DNA of 64,000 nt from Actinobacteria bacterium OK074. GTDB taxonomy: Bacteria > Actinomycetota > Actinomycetes > Streptomycetales > Streptomycetaceae. Below, in pieces: positions 24,728 through 34,747 of the stretch (position 1 is the first letter of the stretch; each line of letters opens with the position of its first letter). The stretch covers positions 45,970 to 109,969 of the forward strand of contig LJCV01000245.1 of assembly GCA_001298575.1 (NCBI GenBank), in the 5' to 3' direction. The notes under the pieces were generated by a model. The model saw only the letters and a program-made list of their open reading frames with translations, was not told the origin of the DNA and did no database searches. The position numbers and the translations under genes are program-made.

Positions 24728-25102
24728 ATGCCCGAGCGTAGCGCCCCCGCGGTGCACTGGGTTCTGGTGACGCTGATGTTATGGATCCTCGCGCACGCAC
24801 TGCCCGCCACCGGGGCCCGCCGGAGGAAGCCGTCGACGGCGTGGCGAACACCCGGGCAGCGCACGGGAGTTGACGGCCCCGTACAGGCCCCGGCGGCGCC
24901 GAAGCCGCCGTCGTCCCCGTACAGCACCGACCACGCACCCCTGGACGCCACCGCCTCCCGTCTGGTGCGCCCGTACGTGTGCGCCCGTGAAACGGCGGCC
25001 CGCCGGCGCAGACGTACCGCGCTGGTTCTGGCCGCGGACTTCGGCCTCGACCTCGACACCCGCGACATCCACGCCGCAACGGCCGGCGGTGGCATCCGAT
25101 GA
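24728..25102 (+). CDS. small protein with N-terminal membrane segment, 124 aa
   Basis: I do not recognise the family. The ATG at 24728 is placed 8 bases after GGAGG (AAGGAGGAG); an in-frame ATG two codons earlier is too close to the site. One hydrophobic stretch (VHWVLVTLMLWILAHALPA) follows the start, then a Pro/Arg/Ser-rich region and a C-terminal helical part RRRRRTALVLAADFGLDLDTRDIH. Codon 18 is TTA (24779-24781). It overlaps the next small gene (ATGA) and is probably transcribed with the ATPase gene. A membrane-anchored accessory of the WhiJ-like module is a guess. Confidence 0.6.
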   Translation: MPERSAPAVHWVLVTLMLWILAHALPATGARRRKPSTAWRTPGQRTGVDGPVQAPAAPKPPSSPYSTDHAPLDATASRLVRPYVCARETAARRRRRTALVLAADFGLDLDTRDIHAATAGGGIR

Positions 25103-25308
25103 GGACACCGCGGAAGCCCCCGACATCGCACTACCGGCCCCTCTCGCCCCACTGCGAGGTCGCCAAACGCCCCGGCTACGAAGACCTCCACACCGACTGC
25201 ACCCAGACCAAGGACGTCCCCACCCCCGGGGAATCCAGCTTCGTCCCCCTGGTACGCCGCTGCACCTGCCCCTGCCACCACCAGCCCATCACTGGCGGCA
25301 CGCCATGA
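25099..25308 (+). CDS. small Cys/His-rich protein, 69 aa
   Basis: Unknown family. It carries HCEVAK near the start, DCTQTK in the middle and CTCPCHH near the end, a pattern that could bind a metal such as zinc. The start overlaps the previous stop (ATGA) and its stop overlaps the next start, so it is part of a coupled run of three small genes. Confidence 0.55.
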   Translation: MRTPRKPPTSHYRPLSPHCEVAKRPGYEDLHTDCTQTKDVPTPGESSFVPLVRRCTCPCHHQPITGGTP

Positions 25309-25427
25309 TGTCCCACCACCGCCGCAGAAAACGCCTCGAATCAGCCGCGTTCACAGCCGCACTCATGTCCGCATGGGCCGTAGCCGTCATCTCGGCAGTG
25401 GCCACCCTGGCAGCGCACCGCTCGTAG
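25305..25427 (+). CDS. 40-aa single-span membrane peptide
   Basis: Starts MMSHHRRRKRLES and then forms one hydrophobic helix (FTAALMSAWAVAVISAVATLAA) ending HRS. The basic N-terminus predicts an N-in topology. The ATG overlaps the previous TGA by the ATGA arrangement, which is the main support for coding. Function unknown. Confidence 0.5.
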   Translation: MMSHHRRRKRLESAAFTAALMSAWAVAVISAVATLAAHRS

Positions 25428-25863
25428 GCACCAGAGCCGGGCTCCTCGCCACACCTGCCGCGCCCCCGCCCCGCCCGCCCCGATCAGTCGAGGCCCGCCT
25501 CCAAGCCCTCCCGGAAGTCGACCCTGTGACGACTCCTCCAGCCACAGGCCGCCCGTGTGCCCGGCGGTGACGCGGAACGCTCCGTTCGAGCCACCAGTGC
25601 GGCTGGCGCACCGAGCGGAGAAAGCCACGGCCCCCCGACCGATTACGGCGTATTTACAGCCCTTTCCCACCTTCCGCCCAGGACAACAACCCACGAGCGG
25701 AGGGCAGAAGCCCTTTGCCCCAGAAAAGCAACGTCCTGCGGGAACTCAGAGGAAATTCAGCGCGAACCCACAGGAGTGGCGGGTGCGAATTCACAGATCA
25801 GTACGCTAAACCACTCTGGGACAAGAGTGCCGCCTACGCCACGTTCAGGAGACACCCCCCATC
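25428..25863. other. 436-bp intergenic region before the DUF3500 lipoprotein gene
   Basis: No convincing gene is seen on either strand. The right third is less G+C-rich and probably holds the promoter of the lipoprotein gene; AGGAG at about 25848 is 13 bases from the ATG, longer than usual spacing. Confidence 0.4.
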
Positions 25864-27012
25864 ATGCGCAAACATCTTGCTGTCACATCCGGCGCCGTCC
25901 TGTCGGCGACCCTGGTGCTCGGCGGCTGCGGATCAAGTGATTCCTCGACGTCGTCGGCGTCGAGCACCTCACCCCAGCAGAACGGCAGCCAGGGCCCGGG
26001 CGGTATGGGCATGCAGCAGGTCACGGAGGTCAACCTCAACACCGACGGGGCGAGCCCGGGCGGCGCCAACACCGCCGCGGTCGTCAAGGCGGTGAAGGCG
26101 TTCCTGGCCACGCTGGACGACACCAAGCGGAAAAAGGTCGAGTACGACTTCTCGGACAACAAGTCGCGGCAGACCTGGTCGAACTTCCCCGCGACCACCG
26201 TGCCCCGCGAGGGCATCGAGATGTCCGACCTCACCGCCGCGCAGCAGAAGGCCGCCGACGCGGTGCTCCAGGTGGCGCTGAGCCCCAGCGGCGCCGAGGA
26301 GGACGCGAACATCCGCAAGGCCGACAACGAGCTGAACAGCCTCGGCGGCCAGGGCGCGGACGGTTTCGGCAGCCTGAAGGACTACTACTTCGCCGTATAC
26401 GGGACGCCGTCGACGACCCAGCCGTTCATGGTCCAGTTCGGCGGTCACCACCTGGCCCGCAACCTCACCTACAACGGCGACAAGGTCAGCCAGACCCCGC
26501 AGTTCGTCGGCTCCGAGCCGACGTCGTTCAAGGTCGACGGCGCCACCGTCGAGCCGGTCAAGGCCGAGTCGACGGCCATGTTCGCCATGCTGGCGGGCCT
26601 CGACAGCAAGCAGAAGAAGGCCGCGGAGATCACCTCCGGCACGTTCGACGACCTGGTCATGGGCCCCGGCAAGGACTCGGGCACCTTCCCCACCTCCGAG
26701 GGGCTCCTCGGGTCACAACTGACCGCCGCCCAGAAGAAGTTGGTCACCGCGGCGATCAAGACGTACGTCGGCGACCTCAACAGCACCGCCGCCGACAAAG
26801 TGATGGCCACGTACGAGTCCGAGTTGGACAAGACCCGCATCGGCTGGTCCAACAACACCGGCCCGACCGACGAGAACAGCTACATCCGCATCGACGGCCC
26901 CAGCGTGTGGATCGAGTTCATCAACACCCGTAGCCAGAGCACGCCCAACATCCACTACCACTCGGTCTACCGGGACAAGACCAACGACTACGGCAGCAGC
27001 AAGCCGAGCTGA
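25864..27012 (+). CDS. DUF3500 lipoprotein
   Basis: A 382-residue secreted lipoprotein: signal peptide MRKHLAVTSGAVLSATLVLGGC with lipobox LGGC, then a Ser/Gly/Gln linker and a DUF3500 domain. Characteristic blocks are RKKVEYDFSDNKSRQTWSNFP, VQFGGHHLARNLTYNGD and WIEFINTRSQSTPNIHYHSVYRD near the end. His and acidic residues in these blocks suggest metal or small ligand binding, but the DUF3500 function is not established. It should be anchored to the outer face of the membrane. It is followed after two bases by a HupE/UreJ-like gene, implying joint function. Confidence 0.88.
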   Translation: MRKHLAVTSGAVLSATLVLGGCGSSDSSTSSASSTSPQQNGSQGPGGMGMQQVTEVNLNTDGASPGGANTAAVVKAVKAFLATLDDTKRKKVEYDFSDNKSRQTWSNFPATTVPREGIEMSDLTAAQQKAADAVLQVALSPSGAEEDANIRKADNELNSLGGQGADGFGSLKDYYFAVYGTPSTTQPFMVQFGGHHLARNLTYNGDKVSQTPQFVGSEPTSFKVDGATVEPVKAESTAMFAMLAGLDSKQKKAAEITSGTFDDLVMGPGKDSGTFPTSEGLLGSQLTAAQKKLVTAAIKTYVGDLNSTAADKVMATYESELDKTRIGWSNNTGPTDENSYIRIDGPSVWIEFINTRSQSTPNIHYHSVYRDKTNDYGSSKPS

Positions 27013-27014
27013 CC

Positions 27015-28457
27015 ATGGACCTCAGCACGCTGTCCCAACCGGTGCACAGCACACAGCAGCGGCGCGCACAGCAGCGGCGCATACCGCAGCGGCGCATACC
27101 GCAGCGGTGCACCCGGCAGCGCACCCGGCAGTCCTCCCGGCGCGGCCCGCTCGCCCCCAACAGGTGGGCGGGCCGCGCCGGGACGCTGCTGGCGTGTCTC
27201 ACGATCGTGTGGGCCACGGTGACGGTCATGGCACCGACCCGCGCGGAGGCCCACCCGCTCAGCACCACGGCGATCCTGCTCGACGTCGCACCGGACCGGG
27301 TGACCGGCACGGTGGAACTGCCCGTCGACCGGCTCGCCATCGCCCTCGACCAGCCCCTGACCCCGGCGTCCGTCGTCAAACCGGCCAAGCTCGCGGAACT
27401 GCGCCGCTACGTGCTCCGCCACACCTCCGCGGCCGACAAGAACGGCACCCCGTGGGCCACCAGCATCAGCGGCGGCCGGGTCGAGACCATCGACGGCGTC
27501 CCCCACCTCGTCCTCGACCTGACCCTACGGCCGCCGGACGACGGCACGGTGCACGACTTCCGGCTCACCTACGACGCGATCGTGCACCACCTGCTGTCGC
27601 ACCAGGTCTTCGTGTCGATCCGCCCCGACGGCTCCGACGACTACACCGCCGTGGGCATGCTCGACTGGCAGTCGCACACGGTCCTCGTACCGGCCGCCGG
27701 TGCGACCAAGGAACAGGGTTTCGCCGCCGCCGTACGCCTGGGCATCCGGCACATCGCCGGAGGCGCCGACCACCTGCTGTTCCTCGTCATGCTCCTGCTG
27801 CCCGCACCGCTCGTCGCCCGCCGCGGCCAATGGGTCCGGGCCGACGACCTGGGCCGCAACTGCCGGCGCGTCGTGCACGTCGTGTCCGCCTTCGCCGTCG
27901 GGCACTCCATCACCCTCGCCCTCGGCGCCCTCGGCTACGTCAGCGTTCCCACGCGGGTGGTGGAGAGCCTGATCGCCCTGTCCATCCTGGTCTCGGGCGT
28001 CCACGCCATCCGCCCTCTCGTCCCGCGCGGCGAGGTGTGGATCGCCGCCGGGTTCGGGCTCATGCACGGCCTCGCCTTCGCCGCGCTGCTGGGCGATCTC
28101 GACCTGGGCCGCGGGTCCCTGGTCGTCGAGTTGCTCGGGTTCAACCTGGGCATCGAACTGACCCAACTCATGGTCGTCGCCCTGCTCATGCCGTCACTGC
28201 TGCTGCTCAGCCGCACCCGGACCTATCCCGCGGCACGCCTCACCGTCGCGGCAACCGGCGTCGTACTGGCCGCGGCGTGGCTGGCCGAACGCACCACCCT
28301 GCTCACGGACAACCCGCTCAACCACGTCACCGACGCGCTCATCGCGCACCCGTACGCCGTCGCCGCGACCTTCGCGGCCGTGGCGGCGGTCAGCTGGGCC
28401 GTTCCCGGCCTGCGCGCGTCCCGCCCCGAGGAACTCCCCAGCGGAGTTCCCTCCTGA
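27015..28457 (+). CDS. HupE/UreJ-type membrane protein with extracytoplasmic domain
   Basis: An unusually basic, repetitive leader (residues 1-50, with QQRR and IPQRR units) precedes a signal-like segment ending AEAHPLS. An exposed domain (about 80-225; VTGTVELPVDRLAIALDQPL) is followed by a HupE/UreJ_2 region of about seven helices (about 230-465; RLGIRHIAGGADHLLFLVMLLL, FGLMHGLAFAALLGDLDL). Conserved His and Asp in these helices are typical of nickel/cobalt permeases. The gene follows the DUF3500 lipoprotein gene by two bases. Metal uptake or delivery is the best inference. The real start could be later than 27015, nearer the signal segment. Confidence 0.82.
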   Translation: MDLSTLSQPVHSTQQRRAQQRRIPQRRIPQRCTRQRTRQSSRRGPLAPNRWAGRAGTLLACLTIVWATVTVMAPTRAEAHPLSTTAILLDVAPDRVTGTVELPVDRLAIALDQPLTPASVVKPAKLAELRRYVLRHTSAADKNGTPWATSISGGRVETIDGVPHLVLDLTLRPPDDGTVHDFRLTYDAIVHHLLSHQVFVSIRPDGSDDYTAVGMLDWQSHTVLVPAAGATKEQGFAAAVRLGIRHIAGGADHLLFLVMLLLPAPLVARRGQWVRADDLGRNCRRVVHVVSAFAVGHSITLALGALGYVSVPTRVVESLIALSILVSGVHAIRPLVPRGEVWIAAGFGLMHGLAFAALLGDLDLGRGSLVVELLGFNLGIELTQLMVVALLMPSLLLLSRTRTYPAARLTVAATGVVLAAAWLAERTTLLTDNPLNHVTDALIAHPYAVAATFAAVAAVSWAVPGLRASRPEELPSGVPS

Positions 28458-28463
28458 ACCGAC

Positions 28464-28522
28464 GACAGCGGCGACAGCGGCGACAGCGGCGATCACGTAC
28501 GGCAGTAGTCCGGCAGTAGTCC
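28464..28522. repeat. short tandem repeats after the HupE-like gene
   Basis: Three 9-base units GACAGCGGC (28464-28490) and two 11-base units GGCAGTAGTCC (28501-28522) follow one another in the spacer before serC. No function is evident. Confidence 0.6.
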
Positions 28523-28629
28523 GGCGGCAGGTCGTCGAACCCGCCCGCTTCCCCGCGCCCCCAGCCCCCCCAGTCTCATCCCACGGACGACGTTTCGCCC
28601 ACGTTTCACGGAACGGCTACGCTCCCCCC

Positions 28630-29748
28630 GTGGCTGACATCCAGATCCCCGCTGACATCAAGCCCGCCGACGGCCGTTTCGGCGCCGGCCCCTCCAAGGT
28701 GCGGACGGAGGCGCTGGACGCGCTGGCCGCCACCGGTACCTCCCTCCTGGGTACGTCCCACCGCCAGGCCCCGGTGAAAAACCTGGTCGGCCAGGTGCGC
28801 GAGGGCATCTCCGCGCTGTTCTCGCTCCCCGACGGCTACGAGGTCGTCCTCGGCAACGGTGGCTCGACCGCGTTCTGGGACGTCGCGACCCACGGGCTGA
28901 TCGACAACAAGTCGCAGCACCTCAACTTCGGTGAGTTCAGCTCCAAGTTCGCCAAGGCCGCGAAGCTCGCCCCCTGGCTGGCCGAGCCGACCGTCATCGC
29001 CAGCGACCCCGGCACGCACCCGGAGCCGGTCGCCGAGGCGGGCGTCGACGTCTACGCCTTCACCCACAACGAGACCTCGACCGGTGTCGCCGCCCCGATC
29101 AAGCGCGTGGCCGGTGCCGACGACGGCGCCCTCGTCCTCGTCGACGCCACCTCCGGCGCCGGCGGCCTCCCCGTCGACGTCTCCGAGACCGACGTCTACT
29201 ACTTCGCCCCGCAGAAGTCCTTCGCCTCCGACGGCGGCCTGTGGATCGGCGTCTTCTCCCCGGCCGCCATCGAGCGCGCCGAGCGCGTCCACGCCTCCGG
29301 CCGCCACGTCCCGGAGTTCTTCTCGCTCCCCACCGCGATCGACAACTCCCGCAAGAACCAGACGTACAACACCCCTGCCCTCGCCACCCTGTTCCTCCTC
29401 AACGAGCAGCTGGAGTGGATCAACGGCCAGGGCGGTCTGGCCTGGTCCACGGGCCGCACCAAGGACTCCTCGACCCGCCTCTACACCTGGGCGGAGGAGT
29501 CGAAGCACGCGACCCCGTTCGTCACGGACGCGGCCAAGCGCTCGCAGGTCATCGGCACGATCGACTTCGCCGACGAGATCGACGCGGCGGCGGTGGCGAA
29601 GGTGCTGCGCGCGAACGGCATCGTCGACACCGAGCCCTACCGCAAGCTCGGCCGCAACCAGCTCCGCGTGGCCATGTTCCCGGCCATCGACCCGGCGGAC
29701 GTCGAAGCCCTCACCACGTGCATCGACTACGTGATCGAGCGCCTCTGA
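28630..29748 (+). CDS. serC: phosphoserine aminotransferase
   Basis: A 372-residue class V PLP aminotransferase of the actinobacterial SerC type. It begins DIQIPADIKPADGRFGAGPSKVR, has LGTSHRQAPVKNLV, NGGSTAFWDVA, and the PLP-lysine in YFAPQKSFASDGG. It converts 3-phosphohydroxypyruvate and glutamate to phosphoserine in serine biosynthesis, in the cytosol. The GTG at 28630 is the start; the gene is monocistronic and ends in a strong terminator. Confidence 0.96.
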   Translation: MADIQIPADIKPADGRFGAGPSKVRTEALDALAATGTSLLGTSHRQAPVKNLVGQVREGISALFSLPDGYEVVLGNGGSTAFWDVATHGLIDNKSQHLNFGEFSSKFAKAAKLAPWLAEPTVIASDPGTHPEPVAEAGVDVYAFTHNETSTGVAAPIKRVAGADDGALVLVDATSGAGGLPVDVSETDVYYFAPQKSFASDGGLWIGVFSPAAIERAERVHASGRHVPEFFSLPTAIDNSRKNQTYNTPALATLFLLNEQLEWINGQGGLAWSTGRTKDSSTRLYTWAEESKHATPFVTDAAKRSQVIGTIDFADEIDAAAVAKVLRANGIVDTEPYRKLGRNQLRVAMFPAIDPADVEALTTCIDYVIERL

Positions 29749-29812
29749 CCACCACCGTCGCACCACCGACGCGCCCCCACCGGCGCGCCCCCGTCGTACC
29801 AGCACCACCCAC

Positions 29813-29856
29813 CGCCGCTGCCCGGAGCCGACGCCCGTCCGCTCCGGGCAGCGGCG
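29813..29856. terminator. strong terminator between serC and the DrrB-like gene
   Basis: Perfect 16-base arms at 29813-29828 and 29841-29856 with a 12-base loop, followed by TTTCC to the right. It lies between the convergent ends of serC and the ABC-2 permease gene and can stop transcription from both sides. Confidence 0.85.
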
Positions 29857-29875
29857 TTTCCGCGCCCCTTCGAGT

Positions 29876-31215
29876 TCACCGACTGAGCCGCTGGAACTTC
29901 CGTATCGCGAGCGGCAGGAACAGCAGGATCAGCCCCGTCGGCCACGCCCCCGCGAGCAGCAGCGCGTGCTGTTCCGGCCACGACGTGCCCACGCCCGTCG
30001 GCGCCCCGAACAGCTCGCGCGTGGCGAGGGCCGTCGACGACAGCGGGTTCCACAGCGCGACCTGCCCCAGCCAGTGCGGCATCAGCTGCGGGGAGACGTA
30101 GATGCTGGAGATCATCGTCAGCGGGAAGACCACCGCGAACAGCCCGCCCGCCTGTTCGGGGCTGGGCAGTTTCAGCCCGAGCCAGACCCCGACCCAGATC
30201 AGCGCGAACCGCAGCGCGAGCAGCAGCACGAACGCCTCACCGAACCGGATCCCGCCCTCCGGCCGCCAGCCCATGATGAACGCGGTGGTCATCATGATGC
30301 CCAACTCGGCGCAGGACGTGATCAGATCGGTCGCGCCCCGCCCGGCGACCACCGCGGACGGCGCCATCGGCATCGAACGGAACCGGTCGACGACACCCTT
30401 CTTCGAGTCGTACGCGAACACGGTCGCCGTCGTCACGAAGCCCATGCCGACGGTCATCACGAACATGCCCGGCATCAGGAACTCCTTGTAGTTCCCGCCG
30501 CCCGGCACCTGCATCGCCTTGCCGAACACATAGCCGTACAGCAGCACGGAGAGGATCGGGAAGCCCAACTGCCAGAGGATGCTGATGGGTTGGCGCCGGT
30601 AGTGGGTGAGACCGCGCCGCACGACGTTCCAGCAGTCGGCCACCAGCCAGTACAGGCGGCCGTGTTGGGGCATCCGGTCGTACATGCGGCCGCGGGGGCC
30701 GCTGGGGGTTTGGGTGGGGAGGGGTGCCGCCGGGGCGGACTGCTCGGCCTGCCCGGCGGGGGCCGAGTCGGCTTGTCCGGGGGCCGGTGCGGGACGATCG
30801 ACCGGCGGTGCCGACTGGCCGATCGACTGCCCCGGGCGGGTGGCCGACTGCGGTGCGTGCGGGGCCTGTTGGGGATGCGGGGCCCGTTGCGGGTTCGGTG
30901 CCTGCGGGGCCGTCTGCACACCGCGCACGCCCTGCCCGGGACCTTGACCGAGCCCTTGAGCAGGCCCTTGACCGGAACCGGGACCTTGACCGGGACCTTG
31001 ACCGAGCCCCTGCCCGGGCTGCCCCAACTGCCCGCCATACCCCGGCTGTACGCCCTGGACGCCCTGGACGCCCTGGACGCCTTGGGCCCTCTGACTCCCC
31101 GGCCGCCCCGCCTGCCACGGCTGACCCGGCGCCTGCCCCGACGGCCGACCCCCCTGCCCACCGCTTTGCCCAACTCCCCCGCCCTGCCCGGTCTGAGGCT
31201 GCGCCTGGTGAGTGC

Positions 31216-31219
<4 letters not shown>
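29876..31219 (-). CDS. ABC-2 permease (DrrB-like) with long Gln/Gly/Pro-rich N-terminus
   Basis: The first 180 residues are low-complexity Gly/Gln/Pro with tandem GVQ (QGVQGVQGVQGVQ) and QGPGQGLGQGP-type repeats. A six-helix ABC2_membrane domain follows (about 200-445; WQLGFPILSVLLYGYVFGKAM ... FPLTMISSIYVSPQLMPHWL), characteristic of daunorubicin-resistance DrrB permeases. With the preceding ATPase it should form a drug or lipid exporter. The ATG overlaps the ATPase stop. The cytosolic tail is far longer than in DrrB and its purpose is unclear. Confidence 0.88.
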
Positions 31220-32352
<1,133 letters not shown>

Positions 32353-32395
32353 GGCGCCCTCCCGTGGTGTGTGTGGCAGCTGTGGTCAGTGAACC

Positions 32396-32429
32396 GGGTA
32401 CACCGTACCCTTATTCGCGTACGACGTAC
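32396..32429. promoter_or_regulatory. candidate TetR operator between the DrrA-like and TetR genes
   Basis: GGGTAC-ACC-GTACCC is a perfect palindrome at 32396-32410, followed by a second GTAC-containing element near 32419-32429 (GTACGACGTAC). Both lie in the 111-base divergent spacer, where a TetR dimer could control both directions. Confidence 0.55.
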
Positions 32430-32463
32430 TCAGTTCTCTTCGGGAAGATCTAAGCTGACGGCC

Positions 32464-33447
32464 ATGACGGCCATGAAGAGCGGCAGCGGAACGACGGCCA
32501 CGGTGGACGTACCGGCCAAGACGGGTACGCCGACGGATACGAAGACGAACACGGCGCCGAGCGCGGCGACGGATACGACGCCGGTTACGACGCCGGACCC
32601 GACCAGCGGCAGCGACATCGACCGCACCCTGGAACTGCTGTGGGACACCGCCCCCCGCCCCAGCCGCGGCCCGAAACCCGGCCTGACCGTCGACCGGATC
32701 GTGGACGCGGCCATCCGCATCGCGGACGAGGAGGGCCTGGACGCGCTGTCGATGCGCCGCGTCGCCACCCACCTCGGCACCGGCGCGATGTCCCTGTACC
32801 GCTACGTGCCGGGCAAGGCCGAACTCCTCGACCTGATGCTGGACCGCGTCCGCCACCCGGAGCCGACCGCCGGGGGACCCACCGGAGGACCCACCGGAGG
32901 ACCCACCGGGGGACCCACCGGGGGACGCACCGGAGGCCCCACCGAGGACCGCGCACCCAACGACGCACCGAACGGCCTACCTGCCGACGGCGACTGGCGG
33001 GCCACCCTGGAGTCCCTGGCCCGCACCACCCTCGCCCTCTACCGCCGCCACCCCTGGCTGGTCCGCGTCAACCAGTCCCGCCCGATCCTCGGCCCGGGCA
33101 CGCTCGACGCGCTGGAGCAGGTCCTCGCCCGGATCCGCCCGATCGGCCTGCCGGACCCCGAGTTGGTCTCGGCGGTCATCATGCTCGACGGCTACGTCGT
33201 CGGCGCCGCCCGCACCCAGGTCCACCAGGAGGAGGCGGAACGCAGCACCGGCCTCACCGACCAGGAGTTCTTCACCGCCCAAGTCCCGGCCCTGCGCAAG
33301 GCGATGGCCACCGGCCGCTACCCGGCGCTCGCCTCCCTCGCCCCGGAGACCTTCGCCCCCGGCTTCGACCACTTCGAGTTCGGCCTGCAACGCATCCTGG
33401 ACGGCCTGGAGGTCCTGGTGTCACGGCGGACGCAGGACAACAAGTAG
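32464..33447 (+). CDS. TetR-family regulator (TetR_C_7-like) of the exporter
   Basis: A Thr/Asp-rich leader of about 60 residues precedes the helix-turn-helix (VDRIVDAAIRIADEEGLDALSMRRVATHLGTGAMSLYRYVPGKAELL). A six-unit GGPT repeat (about residues 136-160) separates it from the C-terminal ligand domain (LARTTLALYRRHPWLVRVNQSRP ... IMLDGYVVGAA). It is divergent from the DrrAB-like genes and most likely represses them until a toxic ligand binds. ATG at 32464 is preferred over another at 32473. Confidence 0.88.
   Translation: MTAMKSGSGTTATVDVPAKTGTPTDTKTNTAPSAATDTTPVTTPDPTSGSDIDRTLELLWDTAPRPSRGPKPGLTVDRIVDAAIRIADEEGLDALSMRRVATHLGTGAMSLYRYVPGKAELLDLMLDRVRHPEPTAGGPTGGPTGGPTGGPTGGRTGGPTEDRAPNDAPNGLPADGDWRATLESLARTTLALYRRHPWLVRVNQSRPILGPGTLDALEQVLARIRPIGLPDPELVSAVIMLDGYVVGAARTQVHQEEAERSTGLTDQEFFTAQVPALRKAMATGRYPALASLAPETFAPGFDHFEFGLQRILDGLEVLVSRRTQDNK
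32869..32940. repeat. 12-bp minisatellite in the TetR gene (GGPT repeat)
   Basis: Six near-identical 12-base units (consensus ACCGGAGGACCC) encode GGPT four-residue units between the DNA-binding and ligand domains. Units keep frame, so copy-number change would alter only linker length. Confidence 0.8.
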
Positions 33448-33482
33448 ACACAGGACATCAAGTAGCGGCGGCACACCGTGAG

Positions 33483-34577
33483 TTACGAGGCCCGCCGCCC
33501 GCGCCGCCGCAGCCCGAAGAAGGCGACGACGAGCAACAGGGCAGCCGCGGCGCCCACTTTGACCTGAGTGCCGCTCCCGCTCCCCGAACTCCCGCTGCCG
33601 GACGAGGACTTGCCGGACCCGGACGCCTTGTCGTCGTACCCGGGCGCGTCCTTGGCCTGCACGGGACTGTCCTTGCCCTCGCTCCCGTACAACAGCTTGG
33701 ACCCGTCGGCGGTGTACGTGATCGACTCGCCCTGCCCCTGGAGCGGCACGTCGAGTTGCTGCACGCGCTTGATCTTCCCGCCGTTCCAGTCGTACAGGAT
33801 TCCGCCGAAGTACCCGCGTACGGCGAGCTGTTGGCCGTCCGGCGAGAAGGCGGCGTCGGTGGCCCAGAGGTCGACGGCGGCGATGGGCTTGAAGACGTTG
33901 GTGCCGGTCGCGGAGAGGGTGGCGGGACCCTCGTAGAGATGCCCGCCGTTCTCCTTCTTGTCGATGATGTACACGCGCCCGGTCTTCGGCTGCACGGCGA
34001 GCGACTCGGCGTTGCGGGCGCCGTCGGAGTACTTGACGACGTACTGGGTGGCGCGGACGGTCGCGTCCTTCAGCACCTTCGGCTCGGGGAACTTGTAGAT
34101 CCAGACGTACGGCCACTGCCCGTCGAGGTTGTCGCCGATGTCGCCGAGGTAGATGTCGCCGTCGGGCCCGATGGAGATGGCCTCGACGTCGCGCGGGGTG
34201 CCGATGCCGGTGTAGGTGATCGTGGCGACGGTCTTGCCGGTGCTGCCGTCGATGGCGTAGATGTACGCGCCGGCGCCGCTGTCGTTGTGGGTCCAGTAGA
34301 TGCCGGGGTGCAGGTGGGAGGCGGCGAGCCCGCTGGACTCGGTGATCCGGGAGTCGCTGATGGTGAACCCGTCGGACCCGGCGTCGGCGGCGGAGGCGGT
34401 CGCGACGGTCCCGGGCGCCCCGGACAGGAGCAGCACCCCGCCGAGGACCGCGGCGAGCACGGACCCGACGCGCGCCCCAGCGACAGACACGACAGACACG
34501 ACGGACGCGACAGCGGATACGACGGCGGACACAGCGGCGGACACGACGGCGGACACGGACGAGCGACGACGGCACAT
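33483..34577 (-). CDS. secreted, membrane-anchored beta-propeller-like protein
   Basis: The N-terminus is a Ser/Val-rich repetitive segment (VSAVVSAVVSAVASVVSVV) followed by a hydrophobic stretch and an Ala-x-Ala-type signal cleavage site near ATASAAD. The mature part (about 75-310) has repeated blades such as SGLAASHLHPGIYWTHNDS, DVEAISIGPDGDIYLGDIGDN, ESLAVQPKTGRVYIID and DAAFSPDGQQLAVRGY, as in SdiA-regulated or NHL-type propellers. A Ser/Gly linker leads to a C-terminal helix (VGAAAALLLVVAFFGL) and a basic tail, so it should be displayed on the outer membrane face. No LPxTG-type motif is seen. Start ATG at 34577. Confidence 0.8.
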   Translation of the reverse strand: MCRRRSSVSAVVSAAVSAVVSAVASVVSVVSVAGARVGSVLAAVLGGVLLLSGAPGTVATASAADAGSDGFTISDSRITESSGLAASHLHPGIYWTHNDSGAGAYIYAIDGSTGKTVATITYTGIGTPRDVEAISIGPDGDIYLGDIGDNLDGQWPYVWIYKFPEPKVLKDATVRATQYVVKYSDGARNAESLAVQPKTGRVYIIDKKENGGHLYEGPATLSATGTNVFKPIAAVDLWATDAAFSPDGQQLAVRGYFGGILYDWNGGKIKRVQQLDVPLQGQGESITYTADGSKLLYGSEGKDSPVQAKDAPGYDDKASGSGKSSSGSGSSGSGSGTQVKVGAAAALLLVVAFFGLRRRGRRAS

Positions 34578-34747
34578 GCCCCCAAGCCTGCCATCCCGCC
34601 CGCACGAGAGCCGGGCGACTCCCGTTCCACGCCCTTCCACTCCCTTTCCGCTCCCGCTACGCCTGCCGGAGTCAACTGCTTGAATGCTGGGGCACCGCCT
34701 GCCGGACCCCCGCCACGCCCGCTGGTGACAAGCAAGAGGAGCCTCCG

